From assembly GCF_012641265.1 (NCBI RefSeq), contig NZ_JABAHZ010000009.1, positions 124,001-188,000 on the forward strand: a stretch of DNA of 64,000 bases, given 5' to 3'. Numbering within the stretch: position 1 is the stretch's first letter; each line of letters opens with the position of its first letter. The stretch is from Chitinophaga eiseniae (lineage in GTDB: Bacteria; Bacteroidota; Bacteroidia; Chitinophagales; Chitinophagaceae). Under the pieces are notes generated by a model. The model searched no databases and was not told the origin of the DNA. It was given only the letters and a program-made list of their open reading frames with translations. The position numbers were made by a program, and so were the translations under genes. Shown piece by piece: positions 62,856 through 64,000 of this stretch.

Positions 62856-64000
62856 TTATTGCCTTCCACCAGTAAAATGAAACCAGTTAAAATCAGCATC
62901 ACCACCTTCACTTCCGGCAATGGTATTAAAGTTAAATAGTGCAAAACGGTTAGCTGTCCATGGCAGCCCCAACCCCATCTTTAGCTGATCTCCAAAGGGA
63001 ATAAATTTTTTCCCATCCAGGCTATATGAAAAGCTAGCCGTGAACCCCTTATCTGTGGCAACCGCACTGAACCAGATTTTCGTTTGTGATATTCCTCCTA
63101 TGCTATCAATCGTTTTGCCATCGTTCACCATTACCAATACTGTATGTCCAGCCTCTTTTTTAACACCGATAAAAGCATATGGGTCCTGGAAAACACCAAA
63201 GCCTGCCACATCTCCCTCCTTTAATCCAGTAATATCCATTTCCACGGTACCCTGGCTGAACGGCCCCTGCACCCGCTGGGTGAGCGTATTGCGCGCCTCC
63301 TTTAATGAAGCTGCATAAGAAGCCTGCAGCCGCATATATCCTTTCCTGCTGGCAAGCGACCATTTGCTGTTATCTGGATTATGGTTCCATTGCCATTGCA
63401 GCCCCAGCTGAGGGGTATTGAACTCATCCGAAGTAGCCGGCGCATTAATTGCAAATGTCTTTCCCACATCCGGTTTTCTGCCGGTCACAAACCCTTTCCC
63501 ATTATCGCCCAATATCGGCCATCCATCTACCCACTTCACCGGCAACAAATGCGGTACCCGCCCAATAGGACCACGATCCTGCATGATGATAAACCACCAG
63601 TCACCGTTTTTCAATTGCACCATACCGCCCTGGTGAAGACCGTTATTGGGATACGAACTTTCGTCCTGGTAAATGATCTTTGATTCATAAGGCCCTGTAA
63701 TAGATTTGCTGCGTAAACAAACCTGCCATCCTTCTGTACCACCGGCGGGATTGGCAATGTAGTAGTAACCATTGATCTTATATACATGCGATCCTTCCAT
63801 GCCATACTTGCCATTGGGCGCTGAAGAGCCTTGCGGGCGCTCAATGCCGCCCTGCCAGATCTTTACCGCCTTTCCTTTCACCGACAATGCATCAGGCGCC
63901 AGCTCAGTCAGGTACAGTGTGCCCTGGCCATGCACCACGTATACCTTACCATCATCATCAAAAAATAATCCGGGGTCATACAGGAACTCGGGGAAAATGG
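62856..64000 (-). CDS. GH43-family glycosidase with C-terminal jelly-roll domain, N-terminus outside window
   Basis: The frame is open to the right edge: codons upstream of 63938 read IFPEFLYDPGLFFDDDGKVY, a GH43 five-blade propeller strand, so the apparent start at 63938 (GTG) is not real. At least 380 residues are present. GMEGSHVYKINGYYYI contains the Glu expected to be the catalytic acid, and DESSYPNNGLHQGGMVQL carries a further propeller strand. A C-terminal concanavalin-like domain (last 190 residues; TSDEFNTPQLGLQWQWNHNP) is typical of GH43 beta-xylosidases and arabinofuranosidases. The catalytic base Asp would be in the missing N-terminus. The likely substrate is xylan or arabinan side chains. 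It may belong to a further PUL to the right. Confidence 0.9.
   Translation of the reverse strand, partial: IFPEFLYDPGLFFDDDGKVYVVHGQGTLYLTELAPDALSVKGKAVKIWQGGIERPQGSSAPNGKYGMEGSHVYKINGYYYIANPAGGTEGWQVCLRSKSITGPYESKIIYQDESSYPNNGLHQGGMVQLKNGDWWFIIMQDRGPIGRVPHLLPVKWVDGWPILGDNGKGFVTGRKPDVGKTFAINAPATSDEFNTPQLGLQWQWNHNPDNSKWSLASRKGYMRLQASYAASLKEARNTLTQRVQGPFSQGTVEMDITGLKEGDVAGFGVFQDPYAFIGVKKEAGHTVLVMVNDGKTIDSIGGISQTKIWFSAVATDKGFTASFSYSLDGKKFIPFGDQLKMGLGLPWTANRFALFNFNTIAGSEGGDADFNWFHFTGGRQ

Noticed and set aside
1..64000. CRISPR arrays, insertion sequences, rRNA or tRNA genes
   Set aside because: None were seen; no transposase frames, no regular repeat-spacer arrays and no RNA-gene signatures on either strand.

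Overview
The window looks like a chromosomal segment from a Bacteroidota organism of the Chitinophaga type. Evidence: three SusC/SusD pairs, each with an ECF sigma factor and a FecR-like anti-sigma factor; a type IX secretion C-terminal domain on a secreted glucanase; a Gld-type ABC transporter; short Bacteroidota-style promoters (TTTG/TTG, about 20 nt, TAnnTTTG); and almost no Shine-Dalgarno sequences. The genus is inferred from gene content; there is no 16S gene here.

Layout. (1) 1-14393, minus strand: an insecticidal-type Tc toxin locus. A fused TcB-TcC protein of 2612 residues is followed by a TcA subunit that runs off the left edge. The TcC end carries a Gly/Pro/Ser linker, a hydrophobic hairpin and an unrecognised terminal domain with a His-Gly...Cys pattern. 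(2) 14706-15555, minus: a 47-residue lanthipeptide-like precursor with a strong terminator, and a two-helix membrane protein. (3) 15704-26181, plus: PUL1 (sigma, FecR, SusC, SusD and a GH16 beta-1,3-glucanase with two CBM6 modules), probably for laminarin or fungal beta-glucan. (4) 26276-26653: a CHMI-type tautomerase. (5) 41734 to 26721, minus: sigma, FecR, SusC, SusD, a DUF4397-like lipoprotein, a Gld-like ABC ATPase and permease, two tandem MutS-like ATPases and an S41 protease. From SusC onward the genes are separated by 1-30 nt and look like one transcript. (6) 41817-45713: a MocR regulator, a CPVC mini-redoxin, a small AAA ATPase, an SDR protein lacking the usual catalytic Tyr, and a divergent HxlR regulator with a visible promoter and operator. 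(7) 45881-47971: a GH20 hexosaminidase. (8) 48064-52228: an AT-richer accessory stretch with a TlpA-like protein, a double-glycine leader peptide with six Cys, a DUF6454-like protein and an unknown secreted protein. (9) 62513 to 52353, minus: PUL3 (sigma, FecR, SusC, SusD, a DUF4959/discoidin lipoprotein and a metzincin-discoidin protease), perhaps aimed at glycoproteins. (10) 62856-64000, minus: a GH43 enzyme cut by the right edge.

How parts work together. In each PUL the SusCD complex imports oligomers, occupancy of SusC is relayed through FecR to the sigma factor, and the downstream enzyme cuts the substrate. In PUL1 and PUL3 the SusC start codon overlaps an antisense promoter-like element (sense CAAATNTATG), and a hairpin with an antisense U-tract lies about 60-100 nt away. 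This predicts an 85-90 nt antisense RNA over the SusC leader, like the DonS-type RNAs of Bacteroides PULs. The items most worth following are these antisense RNAs, the MutS-like pair wired to an ABC exporter and SusCD, the TcC effector domain, and the two RiPP-like peptides.
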